DNA of 64,000 nucleotides from Megamerina dolium. Taxonomy: Eukaryota > Arthropoda > Insecta > Diptera > Megamerinidae. A program made the translations under genes and the position numbers. The stretch spans positions 10,138,242 through 10,202,241 of the forward strand of contig OY978528.1 in NCBI GenBank assembly GCA_963854835.1, written 5' to 3'. This document shows, piece after piece, positions 23,641-34,774 of the stretch. Within the stretch, counting starts at the first letter, position 1. Each line of letters begins with the position of its first letter. The notes under the pieces are model-generated. The model had not been told where the DNA came from. It made no database searches and saw only the letters and a program-made list of their open reading frames with translations.

Positions 23641-25048
23641 AATATTTAGATTCTCAAACTGGTTACCAAAAATAACACATCTTTCAAGTAACTGTAAATT
23701 CTTACAATGCAATACTAATAGTGGTTCTAATTGAATTATCTAAGTGTACTAAAAAAAATTCAAAAATTTCGAACATTTACATTTGTATTGTAAACATAGA
23801 AATTATTTAGATCGTTATAAGCTACAATAATTTTCAAATTGCACAAAAATCTCTCTCCCTCTCTTTCTGTTTTTCTCTGTATTTTTTACTCAAGAATTAT
23901 ACATTATGAATTCAACTTACCATCAAAGTGATGGTAATGTCTTGAAGTTGCTTGGCAAACTAAACATAAAAAAAAAATTACAACACTAAGTGGTACTAAA
24001 TACATGCCGACGAGGATTACCAAATGTATACGTGTATGTAAAAAAGTTTATTACGTGTTTAGTATGTAAAATTAGTTCCGTACTTGTAACGAATTTTTTA
24101 CATATACATATATGCGTTCATTCTTACATACACGAATATGCATATAAACCTATATTTAAATACTAAATTGTACATAATAGCAAAAACAAAAATTATTTCG
24201 ATTTAAATTAGCTTTATTTATATCAATTGTGATGTCGATGTACCTGTATAAACATCATCATCGTAATTTAATGAAGCTACATACATATATTACATGTGTC
24301 AGCACATTTGAAACAAATTATATTATTTATAGGTACCACAAGTAGTATATTACCCGCACTAATGACAAACTCTATATAATATTACGTAAGCGGTTCACTG
24401 TGATGTACTCAATTGAACTTTATGTTAGAAACGAGTTTGTTGTTTTTTGTTTTTTTTTGCTCTCTTGCATAATTATTTTTATGATTATTTTTTATTTTTT
24501 AAACTATATGTATATATAATATTTGTATATTATTTTGTTTAAAATTGTTTGCGATCAAAAGAAGCGAAATTTTCCCCCAAAATGTTTATTTATAAAGAAT
24601 ATTTTGATAAACACTTAATATTGCAATAAATTTCCTGTTTGTTTTTAGAGAGAGAGAGAGAGAGAAAAAAAAACCAAGAAACTAAAAAAAAAGATACGAA
24701 ATTATACCAAACATTTCCATTAATGCAAACACACATTAAATTTGCATCAACTAAATTTAGTGATTTTTATTAAATATTTTTCCACAAAATCAAACTGAAT
24801 AAAAACTTACTTTCCTCCAGGCATTTGGTATTAATATGATTCATAAATCAAATTATAATTGTAATTGTACACTTACCTAAAATGAGAAAAATATATAAAA
24901 GAATTTTATTAGATTTTTTTTTTTATGAATTTAAAAAAAAAAAAAATATATTTAAAAAAGATAAAAAATTTTTTTTTATATTTTTATAAATTTCGAAATT
25001 GACGATATTTCAATTATGAACATTGGGCATAATTTTTAGTTGGTATGC
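23641..25048. other. AT-rich non-coding stretch
   Basis: Contains a (GA)n at 24648-24664, long A/T runs around 24940-24985 and scattered TACTAAA words up to about 24160. No gene is supported. Confidence 0.6.
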
Positions 25049-26319
25049 ACAAGGTGCGACAATTATGTATCAAGACTGCCTCTAGAAAACACAATTAAAA
25101 CACGATATCTGCTAATTTTTCGGTATATTTATTCTCCTCCTGATTCAATACACTTGTTACATCGATTTAATAGTGATTCAAATGCGTGTGCCAACTCATT
25201 TTTCGAAATTGCCTCCAGTGCCCTCGTCGAAGACCGTTGTATGGTCTGAATGTCATCAAAAAAGCATCCCTACAACTTCAATTTCAGCTTTGGGAACAAA
25301 AAGAAGTCGCACGGTGCCAAATCAGGTGAATCAACACACAGACCTAATTCCAAGCCAAAAATTGACGAACAATGAGTGCTGTGTGACTCATTTTTGGATC
25401 GCGATATTCTGGTCGATCACGACGTATTCTGGACATCGAACGCTTCAAAATTTCGAGGCAACATGCGGAAGTAACTGTTTGACCAGTTGTAACAAATTCT
25501 TTGTGTATAATTCCTTTGCTATCGAAGAATGTGATGAGCATTGTTTTGATTTTTGATGGAACTTTTCGTTTTTTTTTTTTTTTTTGACTTGTGGTGAGCT
25601 TTTTGATTTCCATTCCGCACTTTGACGCTTGGTTTCTGGATCGTATTGGAAACGTCAATCAACAATTGTTGAAACAATTGTTTTCAGGAAGTTTAGATCA
25701 TTTTCTGCAACTGCAACCATGTCTTTAGAATGACTGACTTTAATTAATTTTTGGTCCTCGGTCAATGTGTGTGGAACAAATCTCGCACAGACCTTTGTTT
25801 TGCCCAAATCCTCGTGAAGAATGCGTCGGATAGTTTATTTGTTGATGTTTAACGCCTCTTCCATCATTTTCACTGAAGCATGGCGGTCTTCTGTAATAAA
25901 ATCACGAACTTTCTGGATCGCTTCCGGCGTCCGCACTGAAATTGGCCTTCCTTCTTTTATTTCATCTTCCAGCGACTCTCTGCCATCCACAAATCGTTTA
26001 TGCTATATAGAAACATTTAATCTTGATTAACAAGCATCCCCATACGCTTGCTGCATCATTCCGAATTTTTCTGATGCACTTTTACCAATTTTTGCGTGGA
26101 ATTTAATGACCGCTCTTTGCTCCATGTTAAAATTTCAACATCAAACGAGCACGTGTTTTGTAAAATGAATATCAAACGAACATTAAATGTCAACCAAATG
26201 CCATGAAATTTTGACAGTTAGTCTAGAGGAAGGTTGAAGCTTCATGTGCTCACACATAGATGGCGCGCTTAGTTGCTGAGATATGGTTCGAGTCTTAATA
26301 CATAATTGTCGCTCCTTGT
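25049..26319 (-). mobile_element. mariner-family DNA transposon, decayed
   Basis: Terminal inverted repeats of 29 bp with two mismatches: 25049-25077 begins ACAAGGTGCGACAATTATG and the complement of 26291-26319 begins ACAAGGAGCGACAATTATG. Length 1271 bp, typical of mariner. The internal gene runs on the minus strand (listed separately). Mariner elements move by cut-and-paste into TA; a clear TA duplication is no longer visible at the ends, consistent with age. Confidence 0.92.
25077..26125 (-). pseudogene. mariner transposase (DD34D type), inactivated
   Basis: The start ATG at 26125-26123 opens with MEQRAVIKFHAKIGKSASE, the N-terminal helix-turn-helix start of mariner transposases. Reading on, FVDGRESLED, GRPISVRTPEAIQKVRDF, EALNINK, TIRRILHEDLGKTKVCARFV, YDPETKRQSAEW, KVPSKIKTMLITFFDSKGI, HKEFVTTGQTV, SHTALIVRQFLA, VDSPDLAPCDFFLFPKLK and CIESGGE appear in family order. 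Lesions: TAA at 26029-26027, TAG and TAA further on (after NVSI and ALNINK), loss of the first catalytic D box (GDE) near 25670, a poly-A expansion near 25570-25586 that shifts frame, a TAG after LKLKL and a TAA after GGE. It cannot encode an active enzyme. The remaining open piece is 25344-25658. Confidence 0.92.
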
Positions 26320-27439
26320 ATATTAGTTTGTATAATTTTAATATTATTTTTACCATTTAATATTTCAAAAAATCTTTTGTTAATTCTTTCAAACATAATT
26401 AAAATCAATAAGTTTAAGATTTGCTTAAAAAACAATGCTTACGTCGTTAATAAAAAATGTATTTATTTTTAAAATATTATATTTCTTAATATTTTATTTT
26501 TGTTGTTGTTGTTTTTGTTTTTTTTTGGTAATTATGTTGTAAGTATTTAATTGTTTCAAAAACAAGTCCAACAGGTGGAAGAGTAAGTATTGTTTGTATT
26601 TAAATTGTGTACGATAAGATTTGTGTAATTGCCATTGTGTAATTTGTTTTTTGTTTATGTTATATTTGTATTTTATACAGTAGAATTTATTTATTGAGAT
26701 ACTTTAATTTTGATTCTTACTGCTGCTGCTGCTGCTATTGCTATTGTTTTGTACATACACCCATACATACGAGTACACATGTGTATGTACAATGTGTGAA
26801 AAAGGAAAATGAACTTTTCCAAGGGCTTCAACTTTATGATTTCGATATTTCGACGTATTATCTGTATTCTCTAGTATATATTTACACGGAAGTAAATTTC
26901 AAGTGTGTATGTACAATGAGTATGAATGGTGGTATGGCAAGGTGTTGTATGTATTTTGATATTTTTTCAAATTTTTTTTTAATTTAATTAAATAATAATA
27001 ATTTCTTTAATATTCAAATCAATATGAAAATTATGATTATTTATTGTGATGTTTTGCTAGTATTTTAATTATGATTATTACTTATTAATTGATTTTTAAT
27101 AATCATTCAACTATATTACATCGTAAATACGGCAAAAAGTTGGAAACATGTATAGAAATTTGTAAAAAAAAAAAAACATTTTAACCCATCTGAATGATTT
27201 TACGAAATCATATTTCCATATTAAAATTACAAAGCGAAATTTTGCTTCCAAAAAACTGTACTAAATCTATATATGAAAACAATTTGAATTCCGTTATAAT
27301 CCTCTGAGAGCAATAAAGCTTTTATAGTTAGTAGTTCTAGCAAACTAATAGTACTACCTTCAGACCAATTTGACTAACTCAATAGCATATCCACTAACAA
27401 CCAAGTGCGAGAGTTGGTATATTGATTATTTGCATTGAA
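26320..27439. other. AT-rich non-coding stretch
   Basis: (GTT)n near 26500 and (CTG)n near 26710 occur. The 97-codon frame at 26694-26987 is Cys/Tyr-rich from the microsatellite and shows no motif. No gene is supported. Confidence 0.55.
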
Positions 27440-27860
27440 TTAATATCGAATCAATATCGAAAAGTTTTGCAATAATGTCGACAAATTTTGAGGCACTTTT
27501 TCGACATTATTGTAAAATGACAATAAAAAAATGTAAAAATCATATAAAAAAATATACGTAAATAGATTTTCGATATTAATCTATACATATTTGCAATAAT
27601 GTCGACAAATTTTGAGTCACTTTTTTGACATTATTGCAAAAATATTGGCAATCATATCGAAAAAAATATACGAAAATACATTTTCGATATTATTCTATAC
27701 ATTTTCGCAATAATGTCGAAATTTAATTTTTTTAACTATCACATTATATCATATTGTGGAAATATTTTCAATAATAAGAAAGAATAAATGATAATATAAA
27801 AATAGAAATCATTTCGACATTATTGCAAAACAAATTTCGATATAATTGCAAAAAAAAACA
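27440..27860. repeat. Hairpin-bearing tandem repeat (~120 bp)
   Basis: TTTGCAATAATGTCGA at 27466-27481 faces TCGACATTATTGTAAA at 27501-27516; the arms are complementary with one mismatch across a 19-nt loop. The same arrangement recurs at 27590-27605 and 27625-27640. A third left arm is at about 27707-27719 and a perfect right arm at 27814-27829. Units also share ATATACG(T/A)AAATA and TTTTCGATATTA. Non-coding. Confidence 0.8.
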
Positions 27861-28109
27861 TTTTCCACATTAATTCAGTCTCTCTCTCTCTCATCTGTCT
27901 GATTCGCATGATGATTTCAAAAAATGCTGAAATTTTTACGAAACTCAGCTTAAAGCAGCTATAGTCTAAAATTACTGACACTGTTTATTAGTAGCATGAT
28001 CTGTCAAATGTTACGCCCACATAAAGCTCTCAAAGACATTAAACTTCAGTTTTTTTTTTTAATTTAGGATTATAATATTTGGCATGTTGATGGCTTTTAC
28101 ACTCCGTAA

Positions 28110-28560
28110 AAATTTCGAAAAAAGATGCACAAGCCACGCCAACTATTTAATATAGCTCCCATACAAAATCGCGGAATTAAAAAGCAAAATATTTAATCGC
28201 AATATCTTTTGCAGTCTTTGACAGCAGACAATCATATTTGACATGCGAATTAACATTGTAGAGCGAAATAATTTAGCGAAAAATATGGTGAGATATGGTT
28301 CGAGTCCCATACAAAGTTGCGAATTAAATGCAATTTTTAAACGCAATAATTTTTGTTGTCTTCATTATCCGAATCCAATCATATTTGACATTCAGTTACA
28401 CATTCTAGGAAGAAATAATTTTTGCAATAAATGAGCGTGCCACACTCAGTACTTAATGTAGCTCCATCCAATACAAAGTAAAACGTTTTTTATGAAATAT
28501 AAACCAAAATAATTGAAACAGTTTTCTTCCGAGGACAATCATTTTTGACAATTATAGACC
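28110..28560 (+). repeat. ~148-bp tandem repeat, possibly DINE-like internal repeats
   Basis: CCCATACAAA occurs at 28158 and 28306, and a diverged CCAATACAAAG at about 28468. Between them the order GCG(G)AATTAAA, TTTAA(T/A)CGCAATA, GTCTT, CAATCATATTTGACAT and GCGAAATAATTT recurs. The unit resembles family A and the repeats inside the element at 46957-47840, which also place CCATACAAA after a CACGCC(C/A)AC word (here at 28135). Non-coding. Confidence 0.6.
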
Positions 28561-28565
28561 TGACA

Positions 28566-29090
28566 CATGGCAGCGCTAATCCGGATGAACGATTTAATTC
28601 GAATTAACTCGGGTATTAACTACAGCTAATCTGCATTAAATCCACGAGTTAATTCTCAAAATTAAAGAGGATTAGAGCAATTTTCGATGGCAACATTGCT
28701 GAAAAATTTCGATTGTGAATTTTTCTCGATCCAATTTACAAAACAAAAGGTGTGTTCGCTTATAAAAAATCTTCAACAATTGTTAATAGTTTTGAACATG
28801 AAAAGCGTTGGCGAACAAATAAATCCAGCTGTCAATTATGAACTGTGAATGTTAATTTACAAGTTTCTGATAGTTTTCAGTTCATGTACTTCTTGTAGGC
28901 TGTCTCATATCGAGAGTGACAGATGACAAAAATTGATAGTGATAGTAATGTAAGTAATGAGCAGACCTAATAAAACAGCAATTAGCTGTTTAGTTAGTCA
29001 ACAATACTCGGATAATATTCGGATTAAGTGCACCGTTAATCCGGTTTTAGTGCATCGTTAATCCGGATTAACGCTGCCGTCTCTCTAGGC
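28566..29090. mobile_element. MITE-like element with ~24-bp terminal inverted repeats
   Basis: GGCAGCGCTAATCCGGAT at about 28568 is the inverse complement, with few mismatches, of the sequence ending ATCCGGATTAACGCTGCC at about 29082. Additional TTAATCCGG words lie inside both ends. Length about 520 bp with no transposase frame, so it would be non-autonomous. A target-site duplication is not clear, so superfamily is undetermined. Confidence 0.6.
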
Positions 29091-29854
29091 TATTAGATTA
29101 CAATTGCAAGGTGCATTAATTTCACAAAAAAAAAAAAAAAAGAATGTGTTATTTCTAATTGAATCTATGTATATTATATTCGTAAACAATTAATTTGAAA
29201 ATTTTTCATAAAATATAAACAACAATTAAAATTTAATAGAAATGCTAATATTGTAAGTTGCGTAGTAGTAATAATATATTTCTACTAAATATTATTTTAA
29301 ATCGATATTTTTTTTAATAGCAAATTCTGATTTCCTTTGAACTCTACAATAAAGTTCATTATTATTTCAAGGCTTTTCATTTTTTTTTTTTTTCACCAAA
29401 AGGTGTTATTTCTATTTAGACAAACTTAAATAGAAAAAAAACTATTAAATTGTATTATTTATTATTTGTTGATAAGTATTTTTGGAAGCATTCGAAACAA
29501 CACTCCCTTATATTAAATGGTCGGGGTGAAACCATATTTAATGCTTATACAACACATATATTTGCACTATAACCTTGAATGGGTACTTTGAACTAATCAC
29601 TATTTCAAATTTGATTATTTATTTAATTGAATTTATTTTATTTATTAATATACATACAATATACATACATAAAAATTGAATAATATAAATAAGAGTAGTA
29701 ATTTGGTTAATTGTTGTTCAAAACTAGTAAATATTTAAATACAAACAAATTGTACTTGGTACGTATATTATTTAAGCATATTTTAAGCTGTTTAAATAAC
29801 TACATACATACATATATACAACTTGTATGTAGTGGTAGTGGGTTTATGTGCTCA

Positions 29855-29890
<36 letters not shown>

Positions 29891-31139
29891 GTAATATACA
29901 CTATTATTTATATAAATAATTTAATTAATTTATAGTTGTTAATAGTTGTATATTAGAGTAGTACATTGTAGTTGTTTGGGCCAATACAAAAAAGTATAGG
30001 CTTATTATATTTAGGCTTAATGATGTTTAGGATTTTTATATGTTTCATTTAATTAATAATTATAATTAATGTTCTTGATAGTTTTTACAATTAGTTGAGT
30101 TGAATCTCAATTATTTCAATTAAAATCCTGTTTTAGCTAAATTTGGTTGAATTGTATTGGCAATAACTTCTTTGTCATATTTTTTTTTTTGTTTGCCAGT
30201 TTTTGCTTCTCGACTTAATTGTTATTTCACACTTAATGTTTTTTTTTTTATTTCAGTCTTATAATTCTTTTTATTAGCTTTAAAAAAATTTTTTTTTTTT
30301 TAAAAAACATCAAAATTAGTTACTTCCCCACATAGACAAGTGAAGAAAAAAAAAAAAAAAGAATTATTCATGTTTGGCATAATTTTTGTTACTCTCCATA
30401 TTTAATCATGTTGATGACTTAGTACATCATCAGTTTTATAGGCTTTATGTTTTGCGAAAACTGACACATGAAATGAGTTAAATGTCTGAGGTCAGGGTCG
30501 GTTATATCATAGACAACTCCTAGAATTTTTATTAGGCATTTTTTTTTTTTGCAGTGCCTCTCTTAATTGTAAGCCCATATAGGAGTACATGTATATGTGA
30601 ATAGCTATTTGGCTAACATCATACGAAAAATATGTGTGCATATAATAAAATAAAAATATATTGTTAGTGTTCTTTCAATGATGACCGATTATAAATTTGC
30701 ATGTATAAAAATTCATAAAAATTTTTTTTCATAGTTTGCAAATTATTTTATTATGTATGAAGACAGGCATGATTGGGTGTTTTTTGCAAAAATACTCATA
30801 TATTAAGTACCAAAAAATAATACTTTTCATACTCAAAAAACAAATAAAATCGATATTTCCTCATCACTTTATGATTTGATGATCTCATGATTATTTTAAA
30901 AATTCCATTTTTCGAAAAAGAGCTTTCAGAGTAGCTTCAATGGCTATCTCAATTTTGGTCCAAAATTGAAGTATGAGATTCTAACAGTTAACAGCAGCTT
31001 TCGTTGGCACTTTACATTAAACTTTAAAGCTCTTTAATAAAAAGTACAAGTAGCCGACCTAACGATAAATATGAAAAAAAAAATTAAATAGAAACACTTT
31101 TCTTAGAGAAGTGTCAGAACAGTTACATATTACGTCCCT
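29091..31139. other. AT-rich non-coding stretch
   Basis: Poly-A/T runs (29125-29142, 29379-29394, 30288-30302, 30345-30360) and one (ATT)n. Open frames such as 29711-29935 read the microsatellite. No gene is supported. Confidence 0.6.
29857..29890. repeat. (ATT)n microsatellite
   Basis: About eleven ATT units. Confidence 0.95.
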
Positions 31140-31360
31140 AACCTTAAAAAAATTATGAATATTGAAGCATTCACTAAAATACTGAGAATCGCCCATATAG
31201 CTGTAATATGTATGAGCGCTCTCCCACAAATTGTTTTCACTCAATATTTATTCCACCATACTTACCCCCTAAATTTGACGTCTTCGAGGGGCTCCCTTCC
31301 AAAACTACCACCTCCCTCTATGTCCCTAGAACTGTATGGTATAAGACCCATTGCTATTTT
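31140..31360 (+). repeat. Tandem repeat family B, array 2a
   Basis: Shows family B order: TGAGAATCGCCCATA, ACTCAATATTTATTCCACCATACTTACCCCCTA, GTCTTCGAGGGGCTCCC, then CCCTAGAACTGTATGG. Interrupted at its end by a SINE. Confidence 0.6.
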
Positions 31361-31364
31361 CCCT

Positions 31365-31558
31365 GACTCTGTGACAAATCTCTGAAGAAGTGATGTCACA
31401 AGGATTCTGTCATTCGGAATCGACTAATATAGTTGGGTCCCTTCTAATACCTTCTATCCAAATTTAATACGCACAACATTACTAGAAGAGAAGCTCGGTG
31501 GTACAACAAAGTGTGTCCTCTCCGAGGGCAGCGGCAATAACCTAACCTAAGGAACTGA
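31365..31558 (+). mobile_element. SINE family 1, 5'-truncated copy
   Basis: Starts within the body at TCTGTGACAAATCTC and continues AAGTGATGTCACAAGG, ATTCGGAATCGACTAATATA, CTTCTAATACC, GAAGAGAAGCTCGG, GTGTGTCCTCTC and GAGGGCAGCGG, ending in ATAACCTAACCTAA. It shows the 3' tail that is also seen in the 9.2-kb copy. Sits between family B repeats. Confidence 0.75.
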
Positions 31559-31559
31559 A

Positions 31560-32008
31560 CATTTTCAAATAAATCCATAATTTCTCAGAAATCGCGCCCA
31601 GAATGGACATACCTACTCCCTGTCTTCACGTCTTGAAGAGGCTCCGCTACAAAATTGACTCACATCGCCTTTAGAGAGTTATAAGATATGGCCGAGTCTT
31701 ACTAATTTTTAACAATCAACAGCTTTTGTGAATACTCTTAGTCTTTTTTTTTTTTTTACTTCTAAAAGAGGCTCTACTAAAAAATGAACTTAAAAGTGCT
31801 TGAAGATCGCGAAACAACCCAACAACCCAACATTGCCTAGGAATCGACCCTAGAACGGAAAAATGTAAGACCAACACCCAATAATTTGTTCTCTTCAACA
31901 TTTTATCAGAACGTTTCAGCCTTTATTTCCAACATACAAAGGGACTACGTTGCAAATTTTGTATTTTATTTTTAATTTTGCTCAAACCGCTCATAGAATA
32001 CTTGTAGA
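31560..32008 (+). repeat. Tandem repeat family B, array 2b
   Basis: Two or three diverged units: AATCGCGCCCAGAATGGACAT, CTTCACGTCTTGAAGAGGCTCC, ATATGGCCGAGTC, then ACTTCTAAAAGAGGCTC, GCTTGAAGATCGCG, AATCGACCCTAGAACGG. The sequence GAATACTTGTAGA at 31996-32008 is the left target-site copy for the LINE insertion that follows. Confidence 0.6.
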
Positions 32009-32388
32009 TTATATACATATGTGGTCCTCTAACTCCCAATTGGAGCATAGGGCGTCAACTATTCCTCTCCGCCAATGAACTCGGTTTTGTGCAAGGGATC
32101 GCAGTTCATTCCAAAATAGACCAAGCGCACACATTTCAGCTTCCGTAGAGCTGCGCCAGGTCACACGCGGTCTACCAATTCCTCGGTCTGCTTTTTGAAA
32201 AGGGTTCCAGCGTAGGGTCTGTTTTGACACATTATCGTCGCTCTTTCTTAGCGTGTGACCGATCCACTGCCATTTCCTTTTACGGATTTCGAGTGCCACA
32301 TCTAGCTGGTTGGTCTTTTTCAGCAGTTCGACGTTAGAGATCGTCCGAGGCCAGAAAATGTGCAAAATAGGTCGGAGACAACGTCGGA
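32009..32388 (-). pseudogene. RTE-like non-LTR retrotransposon 3' fragment with target-site duplication
   Basis: On the minus strand the frame reads RRCLRPILHIFWPRTISN, then ALEIRKRKWQWIGHTLRKSD, KQTLRWNP, GRPRVTW, EAEMCALG and LAQNRVHWRRGIVDALC before a stop at 32009-32011, i.e. the C-terminal domain of a LINE reverse transcriptase; the open piece is 32365-32009. The palm and endonuclease are missing, so the copy is 5'-truncated. It is flanked by GAATACTTGTAGA (31996-32008) and GAATACCTGTAGA (32389-32401), a 13-bp target duplication with one mismatch. The 3' UTR is almost absent, as is usual for RTE elements. It is inserted into family B. It is not the same element as at 5174-5781: the conserved words differ. 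Confidence 0.88.
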
Positions 32389-32660
32389 GAATACCTGTAG
32401 AGGGGTAGAATATATGGCCGACCCATACAAATTTTTACTAATCAACATTTTTTCGGACATGTTTAGTCTTGATCTTTACCCCATTGAAAGACTCTCTTAT
32501 AAAATGGACTTAGAAGGGTCTGAAAATAAACCAGTCAGCCCAAAATTGCCTAGAAATTGCCCCTAGAGTGCTGAATTTTAATTTTTCGTACCTAAAATTT
32601 CCTCAAAATGTACTTGCATTCACTCTTCACCCCTTCGAGAAGGGGGACTCCGAACAAAAT
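32389..32660 (+). repeat. Tandem repeat family B, array 2c
   Basis: Resumes family B after the LINE: ATATGGCCGACCCATACAAA, ATTTTTTCGGACATGTTTAG, CTTTACCCCATTGAAAGAC, AAATTGCCCCTAGAGTG, then CTTCACCCCTTCGAGAAGG. Confidence 0.6.
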
Positions 32661-33682
32661 TGATATTTTTTATAAAATTGAAAGAATAAAATTGAATCAA
32701 TTTGTGTATGAGTCTGTATGGATTAGAAAGTAATAAATATTGGAGGTAGAAGGCCGATAACATAATTTTTCCATTAATAGCAACAACAACAACAACAAAA
32801 ATCAAATTCGAAATTCAATAGCTATTTAAGCTATTATTATACCGTATGTATACGATATACCTACAATACGGTCGAAATAGAAGTAGAAGAAGAAGAACAA
32901 GAAGATTGAAAAACAAAAAATCGAAATAAAAAAAAAAAAACATTGAAATGATCATAAAATTCAAAAACTATTTTTGTATGTTAATGTGTCTACCAACATT
33001 TCTCTTTTTCTTTTACTTATTTCTTCTTTGATTTTCACATTTCTTGTTGTTGTTGTTGTTGTTTTGTTTTTCTCCAAAAATGTATTCATTTTCTTGCTTC
33101 TAATTTGGTATTCTAAACAATTTCTGATTGTTCTGTTCATTTAGCTTTTTTTTTTTGCTTTTTGGTTTTGTTTTGTTTTTTTTTTGTTTTACCCCACAAA
33201 AAGTATTTAAACATTCTAGTTATTGTTGTTGTTGTTGTTTGCTTGTTCTTCCTTCTCAATATTATGTCAGCCGAGCAAACGTAATACATCAGTGAACAAC
33301 AACAACAACAATAACAACAACAACAACAACACGTTTGCCATAAATGCTTGCGTGTTCTGAGAGATACAAACAAAAAGAGACAAAAGATATCAAAATGGCT
33401 GGAATAGAAGAGCAAAGAATATGCAATAGTGGAGTAGAGAACAACCAACAATCGAATGTGTATTACGCATTATTTGGTGTACTTAATAGAGTTGCCAGAT
33501 TGTGTGTTTATATTCATGAATATTTGTGATGAGATGAGATCGCATTACTGTGATCTGATCAACAACAGCATTAAGGAAAACTGAACTGAACAGTGACGCG
33601 GAGAGGATTCTGGCGATAGAGGAGTCGGTGTTGATGAAAAAGATGTATAAAAAAATGTTTAATAAATGATTTTAAAAAATAT
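32661..33682. other. Non-coding stretch with (CAA)/(TTG) tracts
   Basis: Contains (CAA)n at 32781-32797 and 33297-33331, (TTG)n at 33043-33063 and 33223-33237, and poly-T near 33146-33190. Frames through these are artefacts. No gene is supported. Confidence 0.6.
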
Positions 33683-34065
33683 CTATATATTATTATCCGA
33701 GGCGTTGTTTTTTCCTTCACTGGGGGGATTTTTTATGTGGCGGGTCCCAAACCCAACGCACAACCTCTAGTCGATGAGATTTTCGCCACTCACTTCAGCC
33801 GCCTCCCAGCGGGCGCCAGGAGGACGTTGCCCGGTAGTCGCCACATGGAGGGCCCCCATTAATAATAATGAAGGAGCTATCACATATTAAGCAGAGCAAG
33901 CTACAAATAAAGGTATCATCACATAGCGCTCAGATCAAACTACATGACAGCCAGTGAGTTGACTTGCGATGAGTTCAGCAAGGATTGCGCTAGCCCCACC
34001 CGGTTGAGGCAGTTAGACACATTATCTTGCGAAATCACCACCAGACCACCACTATATATTATTAT
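33683..34065. mobile_element. GC-rich 355-bp insert of unknown family with 14-bp direct repeats
   Basis: CTATATATTATTAT at 33683-33696 is repeated exactly at 34052-34065, enclosing 33697-34051. The enclosed sequence is conspicuously less AT-rich than anything near it, with GGCGGGTCCCAAACCC, CCCAGCGGGCGCCAGG, GGAGGGCCCCCATT and CCCCACCCGGTTGAGG. No open frame of note. On the minus strand TGGTCTGGTGG near its start resembles a polymerase III A box, but a B box is not convincing. Probably a retro-inserted short element; because the direct repeats are low in complexity the duplication call is not certain. Confidence 0.6.
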
Positions 34066-34290
34066 TATTTTTTTTTTTTAACAAATCCATCGGCCAAGGA
34101 GCAGCTCTATTCCCCTGATCCTCCCTTGCCTACGCCACTGCCAGCAGTAATTGACAAATTATACAATTGACATTACAAATCTTCCTTGAAAGTGTTTTGC
34201 GACAAAATTTTTTTAAAATTGCTTCCAAATACATATCATGCAAAGCATAAAATTTCCAAAAAAAAAAAAAAGTATTTTAATCCAATTAAG

Positions 34291-34774
34291 AACTCACACT
34301 CTTATATTAAATATTTAGATTTAAGATTTTCCACGAAGAAATCTCATACGTTTGAGAAAAACTCCCATATTTTGGAACGCTAAGGATGCTATTTTAAGAA
34401 ATTAATTTTTTGGAATCGTTTAACGCTAGAGAATGAATTCTTTTGTTATTAAACGTTTTAAGTTTTAATATTATTCAATCATATTTAATGGTATTCAGTT
34501 ATGGGGCATCGCATCTCTCTCTCTGAAATATCGAAAAATTGCAGCGAATACAATCCAAGTGCTTGCGAATTAGTGTAAACGCATCTTGGTATATGAGCGA
34601 AACGTTAACATCCATCGTGATTTGAATGTATCCACAATTTCTGAGGAAATTGCAAACTCCTGCAGAAGCTACATTCAAAAATTACACAACCATCCGAATC
34701 CTCTTGCTAGGCAATTGTTGCTGAGCACGGGGTATCGACAATTAAAAGGAAAAAACACATTGAATTCGCTGTGA
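34291..34774 (+). pseudogene. Jockey-type non-LTR retrotransposon RT tail, heavily degraded
   Basis: Pieces in different frames follow the order of the jockey RT C-terminus: IKYLDLRF, then CYFKKLIFWNRLTLENEF (34390-34440), GIQLWGIASLS (about 34492-34520), KLQRIQSKCLRISVN and ASWYMSE (34537-34600), and finally NVNIHRDLNVSTISEEIANS, SYIQKLHNHPNPLARQLLL and STGYRQLKGKNTLNSL to a TGA at 34772. The last part is open from 34586. Several stops and frame changes separate the pieces. The catalytic domain is missing. Clade assignment is from the IQLWG and HPN.LA motifs, recalled rather than aligned. Confidence 0.8.

Noticed and set aside
13520..24000. TACTAAA words as intron branchpoints
   Set aside because: Far too numerous, in both orientations, and not followed by polypyrimidine-AG acceptors in a consistent way.
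25040..25556. Plus-strand open frames over the mariner element
   Set aside because: They are antisense shadows of the transposase remnant, which lies on the minus strand.
31543..31558. CCTAACCTAA as an insect telomeric repeat
   Set aside because: Only two units, and the sequence is the tail of a SINE copy; flies generally lack TTAGG telomeres.
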